Shown piece by piece: positions 54,701-64,000 of a stretch of 64,000 nucleotides of DNA. Within the stretch, counting starts at the first letter, position 1; each line of letters begins with the position of its first letter. The DNA is from Silene latifolia (lineage: Eukaryota; Streptophyta; Magnoliopsida; Caryophyllales; Caryophyllaceae), in contig NC_133526.1 of assembly GCF_048544455.1 (NCBI RefSeq), forward strand, positions 4,852,001-4,916,000, in the 5' to 3' direction. The notes under the pieces are model-generated. The model was not told the DNA's origin, searched no databases, and saw only the letters and a list, made by a program, of their open reading frames with translations. A program made the translations under genes and the position numbers.

Positions 54701-56285
54701 CTCCGACAAATAGTGAAGTTGCACTTGCCTATAAAAGGACGCATACATCACTTGGAATTGGCATAGGGAAGGAAGCAAGGAGCACTCTACATCGAAATTG
54801 TGAGTGTCTTCTTGGTATTGTGCTTCACTGGAATTTGGTGGAGTACAAGGCAGACCTTACGGTATTTGTAAGGTACTCACACAAATAAACAAGGGGTTGT
54901 GATTCGGGTAACGGTTCAACCGGGTTTGAGTGTGTGAGGCAGTATAACGGGTCTTCTCTTACAATAATTTAGAGGGTTACTCTAGGGGTATAATTGGTGG
55001 TGTTTTCCAATTATACTGGAGGGTCTAGAGGGTACTAGTTTGTATTCCTATATTATTGTCGGGTCCAAATTCGGTGTGTAATTTGGTACCGGTTACGTTG
55101 TACTGGCACTATCTTTATAGTGGCACTATATTATAGTGGATTCATCTTTTTTTTTTGCTGGTGGGTTTTACCTCCGTCTTGGAGGGTTTTGCCCTGGGTA
55201 TTGACCCTAAATCTTGCCTCAACTTATTATTAGCTTGCGATTTATTTTACTTTTACATTATATATCGATCGGTGCTTCCGCTTGCGCGGGGAGATTGGAG
55301 CTAATTTCCCAACAGATACATTCATATCAAGCGTGAGTCGAGTTGCATTGCGAAACACCCTAGGCAAGTTGTCTATTTTAGAAACATTAAGGGTAAGGAA
55401 CGTAACATTAGAAATCGCCTCATAAAATTTCAACATTAATCCGTTTTCTTCATCAGTAAATTTGATTTTCGCCTCACGAAGCACAATTGGTTCCTCCTCG
55501 AAGAAAAAGGTCGCAGATTTTGGGGCTGAAATATCCAAGTATTCCAACTTTGGAGCTTTAATCGAAACCGTATTAATTTCCATGAAATCGAACTTGATAA
55601 GCAACCATCTTAAATTTTTATTCGAACACTTGAAGCTTTGCAAAGGCCCCGAGTTGATCTCGTAAGTTAAAGACAATTCTTCGAGTGATGGACAAGCGTT
55701 AAGTAGTTTTTCGATCCATTGTAACCGCGTAGCAGCAAACGTAAGGATTAAGTTCTTTAAATTTGGAAGATGGATAGTTTCACTATAATCATCAGGGAAC
55801 TCCCAACAACGATCATAAGTCGAACCCAATTCGAGCGACACTAGCGACCGAGTTTGGAAAATAACACTTGGTACTATAGACATATCCCTACGAGTATAAG
55901 GACACATTACCTTAAGTTCATGGATGTTCCGGTCACAAATTTTGCGAATTAAAGTATCCATGGAAGGCACCAAAATGGCAAAGTGTTTGTCAAATTCATC
56001 AAGACGGAATCTATAAATGAAAGGTGAGGTAATTTGCTTCATGATTTCCTTATCAATATCATCGGGAGCGATGTCGATAGAGGTTATGTTAGTCCAGAGA
56101 CCACGCCATCGACGTGATAAAGACCCGGTAGCGATGGCTAATCGGAGAGGAAGGTGGGAGATAATTCCGATAAGAATGTCGATAGGGAGAGAGCTCAGCC
56201 TGTCTACGCTTCGATTTCTTCCTTCACTATTATTGTTCGTCCTTGAAGTTCTTATCATTTTTGCAATTTCACGTTCTTCCGCCAT
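51711..56285 (-). pseudogene. F-box/LRR/FBD pseudogene H, split by a copia element
   Basis: From the ATG at 56285 a clean frame runs through the F-box (about residues 26-63: VDRLSSLPIDILIGIISHL, SRRWRGLW), ITSPFIYRF block, LRR segment (IHLPNLKNLILTF, CPSLEELSLTYE), IKAPKLEYL strand and FRNATRLTLDMNVS at ~55320. There a copia element (52086-55314) interrupts it with a GATAC duplication. On the far side the gene resumes (SLKTMSSILEMCPLLDVLTL from 52080), has a stop near 51913 after RIQIEI, and continues to CDVEL at 51711. The last part of the FBD domain is replaced by an AT-rich repeat. Without the insertion it would still carry the stop and the lost end. Confidence 0.85.
52086..55314 (+). mobile_element. 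Non-autonomous Ty1-copia element (gag-protease only), inserted in F-box H
   Basis: LTRs at 52086-52916 and 54494-55314 start TGTTGGGTCCCGCCC and end TTCCCAACA; target duplication GATAC (52081-52085, 55315-55319). TGGTATCAGAGCC follows the left LTR, and GGAGGGGGAGATT precedes the right one. The 1.58-kb interior encodes a copia gag (about 52.97-53.8 kb, WQRRMKDIL, CCHC knuckle CYKCGDIGHIRRNCP) and the start of a protease region (about 53.8-54.3 kb). Integrase, reverse transcriptase and RNase H are absent, as in the gag-only TR-GAG class. The LTRs differ by a few percent at most, so perhaps one to two million years old. The coding part has one or two breaks. Confidence 0.85.
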
Positions 56286-56368
56286 TGGTAATGCTTCAAG
56301 AATACGTTCAAGGGGTTTTAAGGCTCAAAATTTTTCATCTTTTTTTTTTTTTGAGTAATTTAGGGTTT

Positions 56369-56895
56369 ATGTTAGATCGCAAATAGGCTTGGGCCGCACC
56401 CGTCGAGGAGGAGGGAATGTCCACTTTATAAGTCCAAGTAGGCTCGATCTCAAAACCAATTGGCAATGGGTGAGTAGGCACTTGACTTATAAAGTATATT
56501 ATGCTTCTCTCTTTCACATATCCGATGTAGGAGACCTAACGTGTGATTCTTCACACGTCCCCTCGCATGTAAAGTCTCCTTTTCGATCGATCGACAGAAA
56601 CATCGTTATTTTTTGAACCAGTTTCGTCGAGCGAACGAACGTCACTTTTCGGACCCGCCAAATAGTGGCCCGTTTAGCCTTTCGTCGGACGGAAACGTCG
56701 TCGCTTTTTTCGCACCCATCTTCGTCTCGAAACCCATGTCTAAACCTTGGGCTTTGATACCACGTTAGATTGCACATGGACCAGGGTTATACCCGTCAAG
56801 GAGGGAAGAGTGTCCACTTTATAAGTCTAGGGTTACATCCCAAACCAATTGGTAATGGGTAGAGTTGCCCTTACTTATAAAGCGGAGTTCAATTA
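56369..56895 (-). mobile_element. TRIM-like element with ~130-bp LTRs
   Basis: 56369-56490 and 56763-56885 are direct repeats sharing GTCCACTTTATAAGTC, AAACCAATTGG and ACTTATAAAG. On the minus strand GTGGTATCAAAGCC abuts the right-hand repeat (56764-56751), close to the usual initiator-tRNA primer site. That indicates a miniature LTR element read leftwards. The outer ends are unclear because the two repeats are not equally long. No coding sequence. Confidence 0.6.
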
Positions 56896-57008
56896 TTCTT
56901 TATGAATCTCTAATTAGTACGGGGTATATATATTTTGTTGACATAATAAATACGAATAATGGTATTGTGTGTAAATTATAAGATACAAATTTGAAAAGAA
57001 AATACATA

Positions 57009-57318
57009 CTCCCTCATATCCTCAAAAACTCTCTATATTTCCTTTTTCATCTATTTACAATATTCTTCCTATTTCCTTATTTGGTAAACTTTTATACTTA
57101 TTTTAATCACCTCTGTCTCACTCCATAACAATACCCCATAATACTCATACTTTATCTTATTTTAATCACATTACCCCACAACAATACTTATTTTAATCAC
57201 CTCACCCCCACAATAATACTTATTTTAATCACCTACAATACTTTACCATATAATAATACTCCCTCCCTTAATTTCCGTGTCCTCCATGAATAAGGAGAGT
57301 TATTGAGAATAGGGGGAG
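57009..57318. mobile_element. Stowaway-type MITE with internal repeats
   Basis: CTCCCTCATATCCTCAAAAA pairs with an inverted end (CTCCCCCTATTCTCAATAAC when inverted), with TA outside both. The middle repeats ACTTATTTTAATCACCTC four times in variants. Confidence 0.6.
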
Positions 57319-57324
57319 TACTAT

Positions 57325-57843
57325 ATTCGTCCCGTTCATTTGGTTACCTATCTCATTTTGTGTGTTTCAGTTAATTATTTATCTTTCTATATGTTACTAG
57401 TATAGATCCCGCGTGAATGCACGGTTTTAGATAAATTATTAAAGAAAATAACAATTATAAAACTGATATTTAACTCAATTTGAAATTTAATTGTAAAATT
57501 TATTATTAATAATATTTTGTATTAATCGGTGGAAAAGGAGAAATTCAGTATAATCCAATTGTAGATATAATATAATAAAAGCTCAATTACAAATATGATT
57601 TGATAAAAGCCAATTACAGATACGATATAATGAAAGCTCAATTACAGCCAAATTCATTTAGGCGCGGGAAAATTTTGGAGATCTCTTATTCTTTTAGTAT
57701 AAGGGGGATGAATATTTTTTATGAGTAATTTGATCATTCAAGCTCAATTTGGTCCACTTGTCATCCAATAATTTGCTGGCTCCATCCTCTTTTCTTCTTC
57801 ATTACGTCAAAATCAAAGGTAAACAAATGACCGGGCAAAGGAG
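57325..57843. mobile_element. Stowaway-type MITE split by a small Helitron
   Basis: Left CGTCCCGTTCATTTGG and right AACAAATGACCGGGCAAAGG AG are the ends of the family seen whole at 5943-6150. The shared inner block ATGAGTAATTTGATCATTCA lies at 57720. The Helitron at 57397-57708 breaks it. Confidence 0.65.
57397..57708 (-). mobile_element. Mini-Helitron, 312 bp
   Basis: On the minus strand it starts TCCCCCTTATACTAAAAGAA after A and ends with a hairpin (CCGTGCATTCACGCGGG) and ATCTATACTAG before T. It interrupts a Stowaway MITE whose uninterrupted form is at 5943-6150. Short internal repeats of AATTACAGATA/GATATAATGAAAGCTC are present. Confidence 0.65.
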
Positions 57844-57857
57844 TATAATACTCTTGT

Positions 57858-58117
57858 CTCCCTCCATTCACTCTTTTATTGTCTAGTTTGACTAAATGTC
57901 ATATTTAAAAAAAAAAATTGGTAAAATATCAAAAATACCCCTTGACCAATAAAGTTAGAGCGAGACACCATATAATCAAAATTGAAATGGAGAGGTTGTT
58001 TAACCAGAGTTATAATAGATAGTTCACTATATTTATTTACTATATTTAAAAATAGTACAATTAATTTGGAATATATATTGAACAAAAAGAGGACAAATAA
58101 AAGTGGAATATAGGGAG
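57858..58117. mobile_element. Stowaway-type MITE
   Basis: CTCCCTCCATTCACTCTTTT TATTGTC pairs with the right end, inverted CTCCCTATATTCCACTTTTA. Non-coding. Confidence 0.6.
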
Positions 58118-58519
58118 TATAACACTACATCTAATGGGGCGTTTGGTTCATCCAATATAAGTATGAGGTATAGGTTTGGAATGAACCAAACTCATACCCA
58201 TGTGTTTATTTGACGAAAATGAAGGTTTTATACTCATACCTCAAACCCATGAGATACCGTTGAGGTATCGTTGAGGTATCTTTGTGTGACAAATCTACAA
58301 TGTATGTCTTTGTATCTTTTTGTGACAATAAAAAGGGATTAGCCGTGAATATTGATAAAACATGGATAAAGAGTTCTGATGGAATTCGGTGCATAAAAAA
58401 CAAGAACAAAACAAGGCGATAAATTTTGTAAAATTCTATGCTTTATCAATGAATTTTTTTTTTTTGTATACCATCCGATTACATGAATACCATATAATAC
58501 TAACACCCAACAAAAGCAA
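58118..58519. other. No gene; partial MITE
   Basis: 58138-58260 begins GGGCGTTTGGTTCATCC, like the MITEs at 9036 and 51356, with inverted words (GGTATAGGTTTGGAATG / CATACCTCAAACCC). 58463-58510 is the repeat shared with 51160. Confidence 0.4.
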
Positions 58520-60715
58520 CAAGATTATTATGAATGTGTAATATCAGTAATCATATATTATTGAATATGTATTGTGTAATTACAACCTATTCTATTTATA
58601 TGGCTAAGGAGATGCAATATACAAGGAAAATATTTACAATATAAGTTATGGAAGGCATGGAATATAATTGCCTTGAGAGAAAATAGGAGAGCCGTTGGAA
58701 GCATATTTGTCCGTTGGAGGAGTTGGACTGGGCTCGTGTGTGGGCTTCGTAATACCCCCCCTCAAGCTGGTGCGTGGAGGGATGAGACGCCCAGCTTGGA
58801 GAGTAAATCATCGAATGGAATCCGGCCAAGGGCTTTGGTAAAGATGTCAGCTAGCTGAAGCTTGGTATGAACATAGCTCGGTCATATGGTTCCATTTGTG
58901 ATCTCGTCGCGGATAAAGTGACAGTCAACCTCAATGTGTTTAGTCCGTTCATGAAAGACCGGATTGCGAGCGATATGGAGAGCGGATTGACTATCGCATG
59001 AGACCTCGATCGGCTTATCATGTCGAACCCCGAGAAAATGAAGGAGGCCTTTGAGCCATTTTAATTCACAGACCGTGTATGCAATAGCTCGATATTCGGA
59101 TTCGGCGGACGATTTTGAGACCGTGTTTTGCTTCTTAGTTTTCCACGAGATGGGGGAGCCTCCAAGGAAAACAATGTAAGCGGAGAGAGAGCGACGTGAT
59201 GTCGGGCAGCTAGCATAGTCCGCGTCACAGTAGGCATGTAAACTCAAATTGTCCGTGGGCCTGAAGAGAAGTCCTTGACCTGGGCTAGATTTAAGATAAC
59301 GAACAACTTGTAACGCGGCTTGCCAATGGTCAAGCCGTGGAGCATTCATAAATTGTGCAAGAGTATGAACGGAATATGTAAGTTCGGGTCGGGTAATGGT
59401 GAGGTAGACAAGTCGAGCGACGAGGCGCCGGTATGGCTGAGGGTCCGTGAGAATGTTTGAGGCGGATAAACCCAAACGATGGTTGGGTTCCATAGGGACT
59501 GCCGCAGGCTTGGAGCCGAGGAGTCCGGTTTCAGTCAAAATGTCGAGGGTGTATTTCCGTTGTGAGATAAATAGTCCTTTGGTACTTCGGGCTATTTCGA
59601 GGCCCAGAAAATATTTAAGTGGGCCAAGGTCTTTTATGTGGAAACAAGTACTTAAATATTTCTTAAAGTGGTCGATTTTAGAGGCGTTGTTACCACAAAT
59701 GACAAGGTCGTCAACGTAGACTAAAACATGAAGCTCAACCATGGCTTTAGTGAAAGAAAAAAGAGAGTGATCGTAGGGGCATTGTTGGAAGCCATAAGAT
59801 TTTAGAGCGGAAGCAAGTTTGGCATACCAACAACGCGGGGCCTGACGAAGACCGTATAGAGATTTTCGTAACCTGCAAACCTTACCATTTGTTGTGGAGG
59901 AGAATCCTGGTGGGGGCTTCATGTAGACTTCTTCATGAAGGTCGCCATGGAGAAAAGCGTTGTGAACATCCATTTGATGGATATCCCAACGTTTGGCTGC
60001 GGCGATAGCAAGGAGCGTGCGAACTGTCACCATTTTAATAGTTGGGGCGAATGTCTCATTATAATCGACCCCTTCAATTTGACGATTTCCCATGACCACT
60101 AATCGGGCCTTGTAGCGTTCAATAGTACCATCGGCGTTGTATTTAATTTTATAGACCCACTTGGACCCGATAGCCTTTTTGTCAGGAGGAAGGTCTTCAA
60201 GTGTCCAAGTATTGTTCCTTTCGAGTACGTCGATCTCGCGCTTCATTGCGTCTTGCCAATGTTGTACCTGCATTGCCTCATTAAAAGTACTAGGCTCGTG
60301 GTTCTTAGTCACGGCCGACAAAAAACACTTATAGTTAGGGGAAAAATTATCATAAGCAATGAAATGAGAGATCGGGTAAGGTGTACCCAAGATGATGTCG
60401 AGGTGGCGAGAACTTATGTCGAGGAGCGTTTTGACGTTTTCATAAAATCTTTATGACGGGAATTCGGGATTTTGATGCGTTGTCCTTTGCCCATGGATGG
60501 TGGCGGTATAGGGGCCGTGGGGTCAGTAGGGTCAGTGGAGTTGTCGGGGTCTTTGGCGGAGGCTCGGGGTGATGTGGATGGTGGTGGAGGCTCTATGTTT
60601 GAAGTTGATGCAATTGGGGGTTCGGTGATGGGGTTGTCGTGGTGAGTAGAGACGGGGATGAGGTGAGTGTCCTCGTCAACGTGTGATTGATTTGTGTGGG
60701 ATAACTTGATATGCC
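58520..60715 (-). mobile_element. Ty1-copia fragment (3' half) fused to F-box I
   Basis: On the minus strand it carries the region before the reverse transcriptase (about 60.7-60.4 kb, proline/serine/threonine-rich), reverse transcriptase (YVDDLVICGNN, YGLRQAPRCW), RNase H (SKSSAESEYRA, KHIEVDCHFIRDEI), a purine run (GAGGGGGGGT at ~58755) and an LTR-like stretch with CCATATAAATAGAATAGG. The upstream half (5' LTR, gag, integrase) is absent; the fragment begins directly against F-box sequence. The RT/RNase H part is a long clean frame. It is a fossil, truncated, of unknown age. Confidence 0.8.
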
Positions 60716-62412
60716 TTGGCAAACGACTAAAAGGGATAACTTGGCCATCAGAACGAGTTACTTTGGGGCCGGCTTTTCGAGACATCTTGAAAAATCTCCC
60801 GACGAATTCAACCTCACACCCAATCGAAGTCGTAGGACAATGGAAGAGTAGATTACAAAACATCAATTCTGTATTTTGTTTACTCTCTACACTTCCTGAT
60901 TCGAAATTTGGGCAACCTCTTGCATCAACCTTGAAATGCTCCAAACATGTTGCCCTTTTTAAGAAATACTCTATTAAATTTAATAAAGATTTCACCGGCT
61001 TGTAATAAGTGTACCAAAGGGCTTCGAACGCGACTGTCTTAAGTGATTGTGGTAAGCCGCTTTCATGGCAAGGTTTCGGGAGGATCCATTTTCTGTTATT
61101 CTTTCCAAAATCCAAGAATTTAAGGGTCAAAGCGTCTAATAAAGGACATAGTTCCAGGAAGGACGACAGCGCCATCTTCGCCTCGTTAGACCGTTTCATG
61201 TCTAGTGTAAGGCTAGTAGCCTTTCGAAGCAAGGTGGTAGGAAAATTATCTAGTGCAAAAGCATGGAGCGACAGGACCCGAACCTTAGAAATATCCTCAT
61301 AAAATTTTGACGTTATTTCATCGTATGTACGGTAATGCAAGGTAGTAATTTCGATGTTTGCTTCGCGCAACACAATTGGTTCCTCTTCAAAGGAACAAGT
61401 CATAGATTTCGGAGCACGAACAGACAAATACTCTATCTTTGGGGCATTAATACGAAATCTAAGGTATTCGCTTTTTTCGAAGTTTATAAACAAACGTCTT
61501 AAATTTCGATGGCTACACTCAATATTAAACGAGTAATTTCTGAAGTACGTCCTACAAAAGCAGTCATGATCCTCGTACCTTAAAGACACTTCTTCTAGTG
61601 ATGGACAGGCCTTGGTTAGTTTCTCGAGCCAATCGCAATTTGAAGGACAAAAATAAAGAGTTAAATTCTTAAGATTGGGAAGATTGATCGATTCAGGCAA
61701 TCGCCAACCATGCTAATAGGAATAATTATAATAGTTGGGCCTCAACCATCACCTAGTGTGACCGAAGGTCACGGGTTCAAATCCTGGCAACCTCAAAACT
61801 CCTCAAAAACTCGAAGTGGAAACCCAGCACACGGTACGAGGGAGCCGGTGCACAACCAACCACTCTTCAAGCCCAATGGGCATTTGAGTGAGGGAGCGTA
61901 ATAGGAATAATTATAATAGTTGGGCCTCAACCATCACCTTAAGGTTTTGGTTGAGATGGTTCATCTATCACATGCGTTGAGCAAAACTCAACCGACACCA
62001 ACGACTGCGTGCGAAAAACCACATTTGGGAAATCAATCGTATGATTACCATTACCATAGTACTTAATAGGGAATGTTACCTTAAGTTGACGGACGTTCCG
62101 CTCACAAATTTGTTTGAGCTTAGAATCAAAGGAAGGCAGCCAAATGCAAGGGTTATCCACATCGAGTACCTCGAAACTGAAACTATGGATGACGGGTGAT
62201 GTAAAAATGTAGGTCATGAAATTATCAAAAGTGGTAAAGAATTTAAGCAAGCAGTTGTAATTACGATTGGTTATTTGAATAGTGGTATTACGGTTAGTCC
62301 ATAGACCGTACCATCGACGGGATAAAGACCCGGTGGCGATGGCTTGAGGGAGAGGAAGACGGGCGATAATTCCAATAAGAATGTCGTCGGGAAGGGCGCT
62401 TAGTTTGTCGAT
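60716..62412 (-). pseudogene. F-box/LRR/FBD pseudogene I
   Basis: F-box sequence starts at ~62410 (IDKLSALPDDILIGIIARL, SLSRRWYGLW) but has no ATG: a stop lies 9 bases upstream. It continues to HVIDEPSQ at ~61960, is interrupted by a ~230-base insertion (61712-61941), then resumes with WRLPESINLPNLKNLTLYF, CPSLEEVSLRYE, INAPKIEYL and the FBD tail (CEVEFVGRFFKMSRKAGPK). There is no stop at the expected end. The frame runs on from IPFSRLPRHIK into the copia fragment for about 100 codons, to 60414. The result is an F-box/copia chimeric open frame of 428 codons from 61700. It is not a working F-box gene. Confidence 0.8.
61712..61941. mobile_element. Insertion with tRNA-like B box and 40-bp flanking repeats
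   Basis: A 40-bp sequence (TAATAGGAATAATTATAATA plus GTTGGGCCTCAACCATCACC) occurs at 61713 and again at 61901. Between them, GGTCACGGGTTCAAATCCTGG contains a good polymerase III B box, as in tRNA-derived SINEs, but no A box or tRNA fold was found. The long direct repeats could be LTR-like ends of a small element or an old duplication. Confidence 0.4.
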
Positions 62413-62991
62413 GGGTATTTATACGTTTGTACTACCATTTTAGGTTTGTGGGTTTATGGATATGGCCCAAAGATTTTGATACCTAACACTCGAGCCTTGA
62501 CCAAATTAGTTCAAATTCCGAACCCAAACCCATTTGAAAAACCCGATTTTATGGCTAAATTTACTTTTATTTAGTTTAATTGATATAGTGTGATTTATTT
62601 AACGTTGTGCAATAAAATATACGGATATCGTGTCCTTTGAAATTGGGTAAATAATATAAATATATGACATTATAAATATGAAAATACAATAGCATTTCTT
62701 AACACATCCTTAGGAAAAAATAAACAAGAATATATTTTTTTTTTTTTTGCAGTAGCATTTTTTAGCAAAGAGTATTTGTTTAACAATTTTATATAGGCTC
62801 TGCTTGAGCTTGGGCTTAAACTCGCAAGATTAATAAGAAGCTCAATTTTTTAAGCACAGATGAGCTCGAGTTTGAGTTTTGTTTCATGAGCACATGACAA
62901 GTAAGACCAAGCTCATGCTCTGTGAAGGATGGAGCCTGGAGATAGGATGTGTAAAGAATGAGATGGTTTAATATAACGTAATTGCTAAATC
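62413..62991. other. No gene; AT-rich with degenerate GAGCTC element
   Basis: 62790-62940 has AGCTCGAGTTTGAGTTTTGT-type words like 23180-23360 and 39590-39760, more decayed. The rest is AT-rich. Confidence 0.45.
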
Positions 62992-63690
62992 CCGCACATT
63001 AATTTACTCATTCCCGCACATATTACCCTAATCTTCCATAATTTCTCTTCTACTAAAAAAAATTAAAAATATGTTCTACCCCTCTCTCTCTCTCTCTCTA
63101 AACCTAATCAATCCGTTAATCTTTCGATTTGGATAGTAATTCTCACATTATTAGCACGTAATCTCGCCGTTTTATCAACAATTTATATTATGCCCCATCT
63201 TATAATCGATTTAGCTAATGTTTTTTTTTTATTAAAAAGCGGATTTTTACAATTAGGGTTTGGATTGAGTTGGGTTGTTGAAGGAATGGTTAAGGGTCGT
63301 TATTCTGGAATAGGGTGGTCGGAGGGGGCGGCGTCGAGTGGTGGTTGTAGTGGTAGTATTGCTGCGGTTGCTACCGGTTGTAGGTTGTTGGAGGGGTAGT
63401 CATGAGTGTAGGTTCTAGGAGCGAGGAAGGGGTCGTCGGCGCGGGAGAGAAGCAGGGATGACTGGTTGGCGCTAGAACGGCGGTGTGGAGTGGTGGTCGG
63501 CGGCTTTGGGAGGGTGGTGGCTGATGGGGGACGGGTTGTCGGGTGGTTGGGTGGTTGGGTTTTGGGGTAGTGTACCTTAATTGCATTTTTTTTCTTTCAT
63601 TCTCTCTTGTTTCTCTCTTGGTGAGTTGAGAAATGAGAGGGGCACATTCGGAATAAGGGGCAAAAATGTGCGGGATTAAGTAAATCCCGC
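62992..63690. mobile_element. TIR element of the TGCTAAATCCCGCACA family
   Basis: Left TTGCTAAATCCCGCACATTA with a second CCCGCACA block is matched inverted at 63667-63685 (TGTGCGGGATTAAGTAAA). The interior has a (CT)n run at 63083-63103 and a GC-rich segment (63260-63560) with frames on both strands but no recognisable domain. Confidence 0.6.
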
Positions 63691-64000
63691 ACACTTTTTT
63701 GCTAAATCCTACACACTTCATCTTAATATTCCAAAACTACCCTTCGTCATAAAAAAAAACCAAAAAGAGTTATCCCCCTCTCTCTCTCAAACCTAACCAA
63801 TTCATTAACAACTTCACAATTATGATTGTAGTTCGCACATATAATTTCTCCGTTTTATCAACAATATTATTAAAACCGTTTTTAAATTGATTTAATTAAT
63901 GTTAAAAAATGGGGTTTTCTTTTAACAATTAGGGTTTGAATGGATGGATTAATTTGATACTCTATAGGTTGATTCAATTGAAACGGCCGACTTTTTTGAC
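63681..64000. mobile_element. Second copy of the same TIR family, cut by the window end
   Basis: TAAATCCCGCACACTTTTTT, then CTAAATCCTACACAC, ATATTCCAAAACTACC and CCCCCTCTCTCTCTC, repeats the order found at 62992-63110. It overlaps the right end of the preceding element by about ten bases, so the two share a junction. Confidence 0.55.

Noticed and set aside
61740-61830. Possible tRNA gene (GGTTCAAATCC)
   Set aside because: No A box, no acceptor or anticodon arms; only a B-box-like segment.
63190-63721. Frames in the GC-rich interior of the last TIR element
   Set aside because: Present on both strands with biased composition; no recognisable domain.

Overview
The window is nuclear DNA of a flowering plant, almost certainly a eudicot. 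Evidence for this is the single-exon F-box/LRR/FBD genes, Ty1-copia elements with the initiator-tRNA-Met primer site TGGTATCAGAGC, a Tat-lineage Ty3-gypsy element, Helitrons ending in a hairpin plus CTAG, and many Stowaway-type MITEs starting CTCCCTCC. I cannot name the species; Caryophyllales is only a guess. No rRNA gene, intact tRNA gene or CRISPR array was seen.

The real genes belong to one family: F-box proteins with an N-terminal F-box, leucine-rich repeats and a C-terminal FBD domain, the kind that recruit substrates to SCF ubiquitin ligases. I count 15 copies or remnants between 4.4 and 62.4 kb. Four look intact: 19814-21328 (+), 21810-23096 (-), 37733-39130 (-) and 43508-44974 (-). 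The rest have lost a start, a middle or an end, are frameshifted, or are cut by transposons. This is a birth-and-death gene cluster.

Layout. 1-4.3 kb: TIR transposons and a duplicated F-box 3' flank. 4.4-5.9 kb: two F-box remnants. 5.9-11.1 kb: MITEs and two Helitrons nested in one Stowaway-like MITE; the larger Helitron carries repeated modules that resemble plant snRNA promoters. 11.1-17.2 kb: a decayed copia element. 18.3-19.4 kb: a small TRIM-type LTR element. 20.5-42.3 kb: a large inverted duplication of F-box genes (order A-B-C, spacer with D, C'-B'-A') whose left arm was later split by a Harbinger-type element that itself received an 8.3-kb Tat gypsy element. 42.3-45.0 kb: F-box genes F and E. 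45-48.1 kb: a Helitron and a stack of nested MITEs. 48.7-56.3 kb: F-box pseudogenes G and H, the latter split by a non-autonomous copia element. 56.3-58.5 kb: TRIM and MITEs, one holding a 312-bp Helitron. 58.5-62.4 kb: a copia fragment fused to F-box pseudogene I. 62.4-64 kb: two overlapping TIR elements.

The most interesting points are the inverted F-box duplication with a datable empty site, the snRNA-type USE+TATA modules amplified in a Helitron, and a gene-like antisense unit (own TATA box, intron-like gaps) inside the Tat element.
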